Shown piece after piece: positions 53,068 through 64,000 of a stretch of DNA of 64,000 nucleotides. Positions within the stretch are counted from its first letter, which is position 1. Each line of letters opens with the position of its first letter. The stretch spans positions 374,296 to 438,295 of the forward strand of contig VFFE01006977.1 in NCBI GenBank assembly GCA_008921705.1, given 5' to 3'. The translations under genes were made by a program, and so were the position numbers. The notes below the pieces were generated by a model. It was not told where the DNA came from, did not search any database, and was given only the letters and a program-made list of their open reading frames with translations. The stretch comes from Burhinus oedicnemus (lineage: Eukaryota > Chordata > Aves > Charadriiformes > Burhinidae).

Positions 53068-53667
53068 TTAAAATTTAGCACTGAAACATAAGATTAAGTG
53101 ATGTTCCTGCACAGTTCCAAATACCTTGATTTCTTGCAGCAGTCCAAGCTAATTAATCAAGCAGAATTTACTGGCCAATGCAGAAAGCATCAATATCTTG
53201 TAATAATCCATATAGCCTTTTTGTTCCTTTAGCATTTTCCCTACGCTTATGCTCCATGTTATGTCTCCTTTTTAGTCACTATCAATGGTATGTGATAGAC
53301 TATCCCTTAGTAGGGACATGGCGAGCAAAAATACAAACAAAATTTTTGTAATTTTTTGTAAATTTGAACACAAGGTGAGAAAATCAGGTATTTGACAATT
53401 CACTAGTCAGGAGATTCCCTAGTGCCAAATATTGTTTTACACCAAAGCTCCACCCTGCCATGTAGAATCTAGAGTACTTGTAATATCATGTAGTCTTAAG
53501 AGGGTGGTTTTGAAATTACTAAGTTGGATGGTGATTAATATAAGCATTTTTTTCTGCTGCTAACTAATATGTATCCCTCAAGCACAATTAATTCATTAGG
53601 GAAAATACATAGACAATAAACAAATAAATACACAGCTAAGTCCAAATCACCTAGCCACAACACTTAT

Positions 53668-53722
53668 CTCGGCAGAACTCCCAGCGAAGTCAATGGGAGC
53701 CTTGTACAAGATGATAGGACTA
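53668..53722. repeat. amniote repeat relic, best-preserved copy
   Basis: GGCAGAACTCCCAGCGAAGT followed by CAATGGGAGCCTTG matches, with few differences, the GGCAAAACTCCCATTGAAGT plus CAATGGGAGTTTTGCC core that I know as common in reptile and bird genomes. It is the clearest of six similar sites here. Family name is not certain. Confidence 0.5.
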
Positions 53723-56700
53723 CAGAGTCAGGCTGAGAGCAGTACAATGCAGTGAGACAACGGGCAGATTCAGCAAACACCATGCCTTAGCAGTTGGGTA
53801 TTTTTGTTGTCCTCCCCCGTTTAAATATTGAATATCTCCAACATGAGAATAAGTAGCAGGAACAGAATGCAGAATGAAAACTTCTCTCATGCGATGTCCT
53901 GACACAAGGCAGTCCTGTCAGGTCTAGCTTACTGGGTAGGATTTTGTCACAACTTATTACCGTCTTATTTTCTCCAAACCTAAAGTTACGGCTATGCATT
54001 TGTATCAATTTATTACAGAGATGACAGCATGTGGCATATTCTTTCTTTAAAAAAATAAAAATAAAAATTCCAGTTTGCCTTTTCAAGTTTTTCCCTAGCA
54101 AAACTCCCTTAGGTCCTTCCAGTCTACCATTTCAGCTGTAAAGTCAGTTTATCCTACTAATGGCGTATAGCTTGATATCTTTCTTTTGAAGTGAGAGACA
54201 AACTACAGAAGAACTTCTTTCTTGAGTTTCTTTCCCTAGGATTCTTTGTACATTTTTTCTGTTGTAAATGTTACAAAATTCTTAAAATAGAAGTCTAAAG
54301 AGAAAAAAAAAAAGTGGGACAGAACTCTGCCCTGTTGTATTACATTAACCATAATGACCACAGCAGCAAGTCTGCAATGGACAAGAAGTCGGAAGAAAAG
54401 ACTGCCTTACATGAAGTGACACTGCTTAGAGGAGCAATTTAGCTATATAATTAAGCTTAACTGAACGGAATGTTGCTGCTGAGTTAGCAGACAAAAATGT
54501 ATGCTTAAAGAAGAATAGATTCTATTTATTTTAAGCCAAATTTATGACAGAAAAAACTTGAATCTGATTTTTTAGTTCATCAACAACCTACATAAACATA
54601 TGTTCTACTGTCCTGAGTACCTGCAGCAATAGAAAGGATCAATGAAATGATACGTTCTGTTAATCTAACTACTAACACTAAGAGAAGTCTTTTCATCAAT
54701 CTTTTATGGAAGATAATGATAAATTAAAATGAATGCACTTCTTACACAAACTTGTATGAAACTCTGGCAGCAGAGGTAACAGACTGAGACATAAACACCC
54801 TCACTAGTTCTTTACCAGGTGATTTGTGGTCTGAGCAAGGAGAATAAGAGAAGGAGGCATTGAGTGATGAAGAATCAACTACTTTCATATTCTGCAAGAA
54901 ACTCACAGGAAGCCAGACAAATGTAAATCTCAGCTGCAGAACTCAATATAACATATGTAGACACCACAGGCATGCACACGTGTATTTTACAGCACATATA
55001 GAACATAAACATGACCAGATAAACTGACATTTAAACTGGTATACTATTTATATATCTTTGAAAGAACATATCACACACTACTGTCTTCCGGATTACAGGA
55101 CTCCCACGAAAGCGTACTTGCTAATGGCATGACAAATAGTCACCGAAAATGGGTAAGATAAAGTTCAACATTGATCATGATCACAAGGTCCAGCTTGTAA
55201 ACTAGAATATCCTAACACTAGTTAGCTCAAAGTGAGTAAATGCCACACTAACAGTAGGCATAAACTTTGCTCGTGAACTTCTGTCGTTAATCCTTCACAC
55301 ATACCAGAGCAAACAGCAAAGGTCTTGCAGAGGGGCACTCCCATGACCCCAGAAGACTACACCATATTTCCTGCTGCCCTCCTGACAAACATCTTCTGAG
55401 AATTTAAAGTCTTAAAGAAGCCATACAAGACCATTCTCAATTTGCCCTCAAAGGAAAAATACTTTTGTTGCTACATAAAATCTAATGAGCACGTCACGCA
55501 AACATGCTAGGTATTTATGAATGTGACCATTCATAAAGATGAGAGTGGAAAGAAAACAAAGATTGGAATAATGATCAGCGGTGAATGCATAAAACTTTGG
55601 GTGCATATAAATTGCTGTGTTCTAAATTAAGCTTCAGTTTTGTTATGACTTAATATTGACTCACAGATTCCAACATTTACACTTCAGAAATAACTGTTGA
55701 TATTGAGAAATTTTCCATATGATTCTTGAAAGAAAAACTTTAAACTTTCAGAACAATTTTGCCTGAAAGCTTTTTAAAGAAAATATTGCAATGCATCACA
55801 TTGAAGTGGTCATTTAACTAAACTTACTTAAAGCATATAGAGTGACACAATCCATTGTGGGAATGGAAGCATGGGAATGAAAAATTTCAAGGCTTCAATT
55901 TTACATTCAAATTCAGGATTTAAAAAGAAAAAAAGTTGAAACCTAAGATATTTAAGTCTTCAAAATGCAGAGATATATTTTGGTTTTAGTGTATTTTTTA
56001 AACAAAAGAAGCAGCTGTACTTGTAAAGATTGTCTGTAATCTTGTAACACACTGCCCCAAAATTGTTATTACACAAACTGACTTACATTTCTACAAAACA
56101 GAAGGATATGAGTTGATCCCACAGTCTGTGATGGATCAATTCAAGAAAAAGAAAATGTTTTTCATCTTTGTCTTCTTCACCATGGCTATACTTTGAACAT
56201 GTTTAAGACTCTCTATGGCAAAAGTATAGCCCTCAACTTCAAAAATAAACCCCACAAAGATCACAGTGTATTCTAGGAACATGAGGGTCTTTCTGAATTC
56301 TTTCTGAAAGATTCAGGTAGGTGAGGACCAGTCAGAACCTGGTCTATATTCCTGAGAAGCCCTTACTGTGACATTCATATGGAACTTGCTTAAGTACTAA
56401 AAATTCTACTCTGGAGACCACACAAGCCATTTAAGATGTGATAAAAAGTGAAGTCAGGGGACACCTAAAGGTGCCAGACCATGTTCTACCACTCTAAGGA
56501 TCCATACCACTCCTCCCCACTTCCAGTGATCACTCTCAATCCTTACACTAGCATTTGTGCAAGGCAGTGAGTCAGATGAAAGGTCTGATCCAGTGGAAAA
56601 TTAACCTGCAAGGAACACCATATTCTGTCTTTCAAACAAGTTATTTACCTGATTCAGTTGGCCATATACTCACATAAATACTAGCGTTAGCACAAAGGAA

Positions 56701-57062
56701 AGCACAAAAGCTAGCACCAGGGGATGGGAAAGGGGCAGGACTACCCCACTTAGTGCTAAAATGTATATGTGATTAGACTGCCCATCGAACTACGCCCTAA
56801 GTAAACAAGAAGAGACTTTAAATAGATCATAACAGAAACATCAGGTTTAAATTTATCAAATTCATTTGCCTTACTTATTCTATCTCCTTATATGTTCTCC
56901 ATCCCAATGTTGATTTTCAGGGAAAATTTTATCTTTAGACCTCTCCTTGTGTGAGTGATGTACCACCAATTATCTCCATTTTGAAGTTGACTAATTACTA
57001 ACAGCTCTTCCTTTTACTGTATCTTAAAACAGACATTTCTGCCTTAAAGAAAGCTGCAACTT

Positions 57063-57376
57063 AGAATCACAGAGTGGTTTTGTTTGGAAGGGACCTTTAA
57101 AGATCATCTAGTCCAACCCCCATGCCATGGGCAGGGACATCTTCCACTAGACCAGGTTACTCAAAGCCCCATCCAACCTGGCCTTGAACACCTCCAGGGA
57201 TGGGGCCTCCACAATTTCTCTGGGCAACGTGTTCCAGTGTCTCACCACCCTTAGAGTGAAAATTTCTTCCTAATATCTGATCTAAATCTACCTTCGTTCA
57301 GTTTAAAACTGTTACCCCTTGTGATGCCCTGGTAAAAAGTCTCTCTCCGTCTTTCTTATAAGCCCCCTTTAAGTAT
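57063..57376 (-). mobile_element. CR1 LINE 3' fragment, minus strand
   Basis: This is the reverse complement of the CR1 3' end: AGAATCACAGAGTGG, then GGAAGGGACCTTTAAAGATC, ATGCCATGGGCAGGGACA, CTCAAAGCCCCATCCAACCT and GTTCCAGTGTCTCACCACCC. It holds only the last 300 bp or so, ends near the AAGCCCCCTTTAAG segment, and has lost about a dozen bases after CCCCTTGTGATG relative to the consensus I remember. It is non-coding as preserved. It lies sense to VCAN in intron 2, opposite in orientation to the longer copy at 47551-48254. Confidence 0.95.
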
Positions 57377-57988
57377 AAGTAACTTATCAAATAAAAACTT
57401 CCAGGTTCACCATGTAGACTTACTTTGCGAGTCCATGATCTTTCCCTCTCCGAATGCTTCATATGAACAAATTATTAAATGTCAGCTGTGAATCCAACAT
57501 CCACACACCAGCCTACACTTACAGACATTTCTCTAAGTGAAAAACTGGGGGTAGAAAAAAAAACTTGAAATGTCCAGTCATGTCAATATAAATAAGCAAA
57601 TAGTTTCAGTCCTCCATGAATAAGAAAATGGAAGCTCAGTTTTAGTGGCTTGCCCCCTGCCTGAAGCTTTGAGTCTGCTGCCCCTGAGGACAAGTCTAAT
57701 CATCCTGGCCTGTTGTATGTTTAATGATGAATGGAAAAACAAAACCAGCTTTAAGGAGGAAGTGACGGTAGGAAATAGCAAAGGATGCTGCTCCCAACCT
57801 GCTTGAAGTAAAAAAACCCACCTTTTTCAGTTGGTTCCACTAAGCACAAGGGTCTTTTTCTTTATCTTACAGGATTACCTAAAGACTTTGCTAGTAACAG
57901 TGCTCAAGCTGGGAAAAAAATCAGTACATTTGATTTTCCCAAAGGGTAAAATCAGTTTGAGGAGTTCCTGGAATGAAAAGAAGAAGAA

Positions 57989-57998
57989 GGGGGGGGGG
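57989..57998. repeat. G homopolymer run of 10
   Basis: Ten G follow an AAGAAGAA purine stretch. It is a short simple repeat. Confidence 0.85.
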
Positions 57999-58137
57999 AA
58001 TCAAGAAAAATCTTGCTTTGAGCCTAGGAAAAGCTATTATCCCAGTTTTGTGAGTTTGCAGCAGCTGTAGGACCTTTTCCTTACTTGACTCAAACTTTCA
58101 AATAACCATGGCAACCACACATGAATACACTTTAGTG

Positions 58138-58650
58138 TTAGCATGCAATCACCAAGAGACGTAGTAAGGGTTCCTCCTTTCCACCCAAACCAAAGACCTG
58201 CAATTGCCCTAAACGGTCCTTGCTCCAGACCCCAGCAGCCAAGGCCCTGCCACTAGCTTCGCTCATGGCAGCCCCCACACAACAGGGGGCTGGCAGCCAG
58301 ACTTCCCACTCCAGAGTCATGTCCCCAACTGCTCCTTGACAGATTACAGACCAAATCAGAAACTGGGGCTACTGGTTTCCCCTGCATCCCACTTGCACAT
58401 GACACCTTTCACCCTGAATACAGAGAGGGTGTGAGCTGTGACCTATAGACGCAAAAGCCTGGTGTGGCATGATGTACATGAGCACATGCATTGGGATCTG
58501 ACTGGGAGGTACCAGTACTGAACCAGTACTTCTGTAGCCCAAAAACTCCCCCATTTCATTTGCTGCTTCTGCAGCCTGGCTAGGTCTGTCCCAGGAACCT
58601 GCTCCTGCTGCCGTGCCACCAGCACTGCTTGCTGCTCCCTCCATGGTACT
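58138..58650. other. GC-rich block near exon 2, unassigned
   Basis: This block is much richer in G and C than the flanking intron. It includes a direct repeat CCAGTACT-GAA-CCAGTACT near 58511-58530 and short frames of up to 91 codons without a known domain. It lies in intron 2, about 530 bp downstream of exon 2 in transcript order. It may be a decayed insertion, an intronic regulatory element or a compositional fluctuation. Confidence 0.3.
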
Positions 58651-59014
58651 AGGCTCAATTTCCTATGGAAGGTGTCTGCCCTCCGTTAAAATTATACCAC
58701 CCTCTCATCTATCACAAGGAGGTCCTTAGTGGATCATGGAAAATGAAGGTGTGAGAGGTACATGGCCAACAGGTCCAATGTTTCAGAAGCACAGGTTAAA
58801 GGTTTAAAATGCATTCTTGAATATCTGGAGAAGGCAATCTATTTTGCTTTACACAATGTAATCCTATGGCACTTTCTTTATTATTCCTTGAATTATAGTA
58901 ATAGCACTTATAAACCTCAGGAGACATCAGACAGGCATGTAAAAATCTTGGCCAAAACTTGCTCACCCACCAAGAGTTTTCTATATAAATCAGTAATGCA
59001 ATAAGAAGAACGTG

Positions 59015-59137
59015 GTAACAAAGTTAGTTACACAGTGCAGCAAAAAGAGTTGCAGAAGCAAGACCAGAAACTGAATCTCCTGAGTCTGGGTTGTTTCCTG
59101 AGTCCTGGGAAATACCCTACCGACTGGACCACTAAAA
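59015..59137 (-). mobile_element. ancient tRNA-derived SINE relic
   Basis: Read on the minus strand, TTTTAGTGGTCCAGTCGGTA, then TTCCCAGGACTCAGGAAACA and AGATTCAGTTTCTGG follow the layout of a tRNA-derived SINE head: an AGTGGTCTAGTGGTTAG-type box A region, GGGACTCGGGAGACC, then a box B-like GGTTCAATTCC, here degraded. CTTCTGCAACT and GTGTAACTAACTTTGTTACC continue like the GCTCTGCCAC...GTGTGACC tail. The relic begins about 40 bp past the exon 2 donor. Assignment is from memory of MIR/amniote SINE consensus, so the family is uncertain. Confidence 0.5.
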
Positions 59138-59175
59138 TGAATTTTAATAAATGGTTCTGTGTATAAGAGACTTAC

Positions 59176-59245
59176 CTTTATGTAGCATGTATGTTATAAC
59201 TAATGTAGAGTACATCCATAAGATGCTTTTTATACTTAACAACAT
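59176..59245 (-). CDS. VCAN: VCAN exon 2: start codon and signal peptide
   Basis: This is the first coding exon. The exon itself runs to 59251, because the acceptor TATTCGTAG ends at 59252 and is followed by 6 nt of 5' UTR (GTCAAG) before the ATG at 59245-59243. It encodes 23 residues plus the first base of a Val codon, beginning MLLSIKSILWMYSTL and ending TYMLHK. The core IKSILWM is the same as I recall in human versican. The stretch is a hydrophobic secretory signal peptide with Lys at position 6. The donor AAAG/GTAAGT is near-consensus. The G left at the end joins TT of exon 3 to make Val24. Unusually, Met lies where human has the Ala that precedes the cleavage site. The start is chosen by homology and because it is the only ATG placed between acceptor and hydrophobic core. 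Confidence 0.95.
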
Positions 59246-60975
59246 CTTGACCTACGAATAAAGAACAAAGGAGTAAGTGGTTAGTATTGCATTGTGTCCT
59301 TACCAAGTGTTGTAACTCAGTACATCAATATTTGTCATTGATATTAGAAGCAGTCATCTACTTAAAAAAAGATGTTGAGCAGGACACTGAGTAATTCTTA
59401 ATATATTGATCTTCTGCCATTTCATTCACTGTTTTAAATTTATTCCCATACAGTGGTAGCAGTATATGAGTATAATCTGCTGATTTTTTCCTGTTGTGTT
59501 GTTGCCAGTTCAGATCCAACCTCTGGGTAATTTTATGTCTGTAACACAAACTACCGTGTCATTTAGCAACAGCTAACAACCTGGTTCATGTCGAAGGGGC
59601 TCCCATGACAAACTTCTCATGAATTTTGATGGTGAGTCAACATCCATGCTATGATCCCTCCTGTCTGCAAGTAGGTTGCCAGAAGACTTTCTGCTTTCAA
59701 AATTTCTCCATATAATATTTCATAGTGGCAATTTGTTAGAATGACAATGTGTCCCTATCAAATACAGATCCATAATGAGTTTCAGGTTATTGGGTCCAGA
59801 GTGATACTCAAACATGTCAATCCCCTTTGCATTTGCTTCTCACTTCTTTTACAGGCTCCACCTTCTAACAGCTGAAAAGTTCTCTATATAGATTGTATGT
59901 ACATAACAATATAGTGCATGTTCATAATGGTATATCTTCATTTTTATTCCAGATCTTAGTTACACACATTGAATCTGTAAATATCCTGAAAATTTCAAAA
60001 GTACACTAACAAAAGCTTTACAAGTCCCATAAATGTCAACTATTATAACAGGTTTATAAATAGTCCTTCTTCCATATAGTTACACATACGTACTATCTAG
60101 CCAACGTAAGAAATAACTTTCAGCAATAGTTTGTCAAACACTGCTGTTGAAAATTTTTTACCACAAAATCCTGAGTTTGCTGCTATTGCTGTCAAAATAT
60201 GCTACTTGAGTTCTTTACTTGGGCAAGTAACCTGAACTGATTAGCTTCTTCCTGTCCAAGAGAGATTGCAGTTGAACTGCTTTAAGGAACAATGAAACAG
60301 AGATTTAATAGATATACATCTGTGTTATAACTATGGAACTTGTATTGCACCTATGTATTTTAGCATTTTTTACATTAGTGTTTTAGTTCTTTAGTACTTA
60401 TATATAATGCTTTAGGGTTAAAATGTTAACTAACACATTCAAAAACCTCCACAAGCTATACTGAACATGACAGCAAGATGTACAGAGAAACATCTTTAGA
60501 AAATACTGGTGACGTGTTCAATCTCAGGAAAAGTTTCCTCCACAGCTTACAGCTGCAGCCCAAACTTCACATAAGTCTGTGTGAATTGGCATCTATCCTG
60601 TAACGGCTGAACATTTCAGAAAAGATGCAAAACATCTCAAACCAAGCCTTTCCAATGAGGCAATCTCTAACATAACAGCATTATGTTAAAAATTCCCACC
60701 CAAAAGGGCTGAAAACCCAAGAGCTTTTCATTCCCTATACATGGATGGCCAGAGCCAGCTGGTTGCACTGGGAAACATATGCTGCAACCTATTCCCAGGG
60801 CGTGGAGGAAAGAATACAGCTGCTTTCCATAGAGCAGACTGCACACTGCCAAAGACGCCCTATCTCTGCTTCAGCCATTCAATAGGGCTGAGCGTATAAT
60901 GTGATATCATTTATTTTGCAATATTAACTTCATGGAATTTGCACTTTTTATGACTGAATCTCAAACAAGAACTAA

Positions 60976-61014
60976 GACTTCTTTGATTTCAATCGGTTTG
61001 GGCCCCATCTGCCA
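60976..61014. repeat. degenerate amniote repeat relic, weak
   Basis: TTTGATTTCAATCGGTTTGG followed by GCCCC resembles the TTGACTTCAATGGGTTTTGGATCAGGCCC arm of the same old repeat. It is short and diverged. Confidence 0.3.
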
Positions 61015-63984
61015 TAAAACTTTTTCTGAAGACTCTAACACATACCCCCAACACCATCCAGCCAGAGTTTTATCTCTCCCTACACTTACACAAGCCAAGC
61101 TGTACATGGAGAAAACAAAAGTGGCTATTTAATAACTAACTTTAAAAATCTATACTGTGGCCCGGTATACTATGTATGCCCTAATAATTCCCTGTAGAAG
61201 GCTGTTATGAGTGAGGAGGTTGCACAAGATAAGAGCTGCAGACATTGAAGTCCTTTTAATGCAATGGACCAGCTCTGAAATACAGTCACATGTTTGCTTA
61301 GATAAACACTTGACTGATCCTCATTATTACACAACATTTTTTAAAAAATGAGAGGTCACACTGAGCCTATGGGTGTGCACAGACTAGAAGGTCTTTCAAG
61401 CAACCCTTGTATCCTGAAACATTTGGAAGCCTCAAGAACCAAAACCACTGCAGACTGGTTCCTTCAGTACAAGAAGCACTCTGAAGACAGCACAAAAAGA
61501 AGATCCACAGACTCCTCCACCTTCAAAGGCAGTGAATGCTTGACCTGACTGCAAGACAAGGTGAAAGCTCTAGCCTCTGTGAAAGCAGAGCGGCTCCTGA
61601 CCTTCCTTTGAGATGTTCTGTTCACATGTGTTTCCCATACGTCACACACTGGCTACATCAACAGCTAAACAAAAGTCTAGAACACACTGTTTACAAGTTT
61701 AGCTTTCCATGTTTACCCATATGCTTTATCTCCCTCCTCCTCCAGAAGGCAACCTTGGCTTTTGGGACCAGAAACAAGGGAATCAAAGAAGTCTGCCAAG
61801 AAAAAGAATAAAGGATTTTCTATTTCCTGGAAGATTGGTGTGCTGCACCTAAACAGGGCTGGTTGCATGTTGCAACCACCACCTGCTCCACTGCACCAAC
61901 CCTGACCAGGAGTACCTGTGTACTTGGCACATGCCAATGAGAGGCCCGTTGCCCTCAGCAGTTCATTGCAGTATTGTCATGATAAGAAGTGGTGTAACCG
62001 CTTCCACATTTGGTAAGACGACAAACCCTGCTGTTACGCTCAGAGCCAGCTCAGAGCTCTGAACATGAGCTTCTGCCCTACCCTTTGAGTCCAGAGTACA
62101 GGGAGGACCTCATCTTCCCATTCCTCTCCACTTTGCACGCAAGCACTGATCCTCTAATGTTGTGTTGGTGACTGCATTAGAAATGCAATTCGAGGAATCT
62201 TACTGAAAAAAACCTCACATCTTCAGCTTCCAGTCACTAAACACAATACATGCACCCACAATGATATATGAAAACAGAAAGACAACTGCAGAAGGATGAT
62301 TTTCAAGATATCCTGTGACTGCTGAACTCAACCATTGGTACAGAAGACAGCATTCATGGCTGTGATGGCTACTTGGCCTTTTACTGAGCAGGAATTATAC
62401 CTGCTGCACCAGGAGCTCAGATAGCTCAAAAAAACCAAAATGCACCATTTGAGCGTGGAGCTTAATATGAGACATCTGCCAAAAATCCCAACCCAACTAT
62501 CAGAAAATCACCTCTCAACCTTTTATTTTTCAAAATCTCCTCTACCCCGAGGTTCTTACTCAAGCAATGAAAAATGTTGTGGGAAGGGTCTGATCTTTAG
62601 GCCTCTGGCTCACGAGCACAATTCCCATGCCACCCTCCATGCACGAGGGTTTTCACACTCTGGTCCTTGGTGGGCTCCCATAAACACTCCTGGGTTACTG
62701 AGTGCTGTTCCATTACCGTTACCAGAATTAAATGTGCAATTACCCCTGCCACCCTCTCCAAATGACAGTGAGCAGCCCACCAGGGCAGCCTAGCCTAGGA
62801 GAAAGCAGAGCTCTGCAGACCGGGTACCAGCAATCCTCCTCAAGAGCCGCAGGCAAGGCAGAGGCTGCTGCTTATACCCAGCACCCCGATCCCCGTTCAG
62901 TGCTGCCCACGCTTCCAGGCCACCGCTATCAGATGTGACTACTCCTGCCTTCTCCCCCTTTTGCTGGCAGAGGCTGCAGCTGGCTGTGTTCCCTTGTAGC
63001 CTCCTGGGCAAAATCCCTGCTATAAAATTGGTTTGTATTTCCCATTCCCGCACTCTACAGTTTGCAAAGGCTGCTGCTGGCTGGCTGCTGTACGGCCCCT
63101 AAGTCTACTGTAATTAGCCAAAATTCTTCTAACTATACCTTTTTCCACAGGCTTTTTTTTTTTTCTTTCCCCTTGGTGTCACTACACCTAGAATAAGAGA
63201 AAGCCATAATACCATGGACACTGTAAGAAAATCCTGCCAACTCAAGACTGCGAGACTTGAGTAAGTGTTTAATTTCCACCTTCTGTTGAATAAGTATCTC
63301 ACTCAATGTGATCAAACTTGGGTTGCCTGCTGGCTAGTTTCCAACTGGACTGATCCATTTTATTAGGAGCTACTGCAGGCAGACTGATCTACAGTAGTAA
63401 TTTGCACTACATTTTTAAACTGGATGCAGCCCTGAGCACAGCATCTTTTAACCAGAAGATGCCAAGTCCTTGGCAAACTTCACATCTTTAAAAACTAGCA
63501 GCAGGGGTTCTCTCTGTGGGGAGAGAGCAGGGCTCCTATTTTTGCAGGCACTGCCACTTTCCCTTACCACAGCAAAAATGCATAGGAGCAATAATTTCTG
63601 ATCAAATTCCAGCTCATGTTTAGTTTACAATGTAAGCTTGATCTCACACCAATGCTATTTTAATTTAACCAGATGGGAGAACATCATGTCCCTCTGTTTT
63701 AAACTCCAGGTTAAGACAGTGAATTGTCCTGGTGTGGAACAGGCTAAAATCTACCATCCAAAAACTATTTCCAATTTCTCTGAAGTTGGGACAATGAGAA
63801 ATTAGCTACTTTTGTAGAGGCAACACTGTCTTTCAAGTCTGCAGCTTCTCAGGTCATGCCAAGATTGATTCAGCACGTGCCTTACAGCTGTATCGTGAAA
63901 GCTGGACATGTTCCCTGAACACGTAAAAAGCAGCCTCTGTCCATCAACCCTCCTTGCCTGCATTGTGAAAGTCAGGTTCACATT

Positions 63985-64000
63985 AAAAAAAAAAAAAAAA
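63985..64000. repeat. poly-A run cut by the window end
   Basis: Sixteen A reach the last base. Whether this is a retroelement tail, a longer homopolymer or a contig-edge artefact cannot be told from here. Confidence 0.8.

Larger units (their letters stand above)
50453..59175 (-). other. VCAN intron 2
   Basis: This intron of 8723 bp lies between the signal-peptide exon and the Ig exon. It contains two G runs near 51650-51676, a 44-nt purine tract at 52988-53031, a poly-A run at 53051-53067, an amniote repeat relic near 53668, a CR1 fragment at 57063-57376, a G run at 57989-57998, a GC-rich block at 58138-58650 and a SINE relic next to exon 2. No extra exon was recognised. Confidence 0.85.
59252..64000 (-). 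other. sequence upstream of VCAN exon 2 (intron 1, partial)
   Basis: This stretch precedes exon 2 in the transcript. I see no convincing CpG-island promoter or non-coding exon 1, so exon 1 is probably beyond base 64000. A moderately GC-rich part at 62580-63080 has scattered CpG but no splice-linked exon I could define. A weak amniote repeat relic sits near 60976. The window ends in an A run. Confidence 0.65.

Overview
The window is a piece of a vertebrate, most likely avian, nuclear genome. It carries the 5' half of one gene, VCAN (versican, a large hyaluronan-binding chondroitin sulfate proteoglycan), on the minus strand. The host call rests on two CR1 retrotransposon copies ending in the ATTCTATG-type 3' terminal repeat, on degenerate tRNA-derived SINE and amniote repeat relics, on the absence of mammalian Alu or L1 sequence, and on a versican protein clearly homologous to but diverged from human. 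The species cannot be named from this sequence alone.

Read in transcript order (high to low coordinates), I place six exons. Exon 2 (59176-59251) has the start codon and signal peptide. Exon 3 (50081-50452) is the Ig-like V domain. Exons 4 (37159-37333) and 5 (36917-37044) are the two halves of link module 1. Exon 6 (24220-24513) is link module 2. Exon 7 (8940-12134, 3195 nt) is the GAG-alpha chondroitin sulfate attachment domain. Every junction has AG/GT boundaries and a consistent reading frame, and lengths of 175, 128 and 294 nt for exons 4-6 match what I remember of human VCAN. Together they encode about 1411 residues: the whole hyaluronan-binding G1 region plus GAG-alpha. Non-coding exon 1 and everything from exon 8 on (GAG-beta, EGF, C-type lectin, CCP) were not found and probably lie outside the window.

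The rest is intron: more than 8.9 kb of intron 7 (1-8939), introns 6, 5 and 3 of about 12 kb each, intron 4 of 114 bp, intron 2 of 8.7 kb and at least 4.7 kb upstream of exon 2. It is AT-rich and holds two 5'-truncated CR1 copies, SINE relics, several short degenerate copies of an old amniote repeat, simple repeats, a perfect 15-bp hairpin and a few GC-richer blocks. I found no second protein-coding gene, no tRNA, rRNA or microRNA I could defend, and no CRISPR, phage or operon-like structure.

The observations most worth following concern alternative splicing and protein processing. Exon 7 contains a strong, frame-compatible internal 5' splice site after its first 417 nt, which could give a short-alpha isoform like the chicken PLUS form I recall from the literature. 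Exon 7 also begins with GTAAAA, so joining exon 6 to exon 7 regenerates a 5' splice site that could drive recursive skipping. The signal peptide has Met where human has the cleavage-site Ala, and N-glycosylation sequons in G1 are rearranged relative to human.
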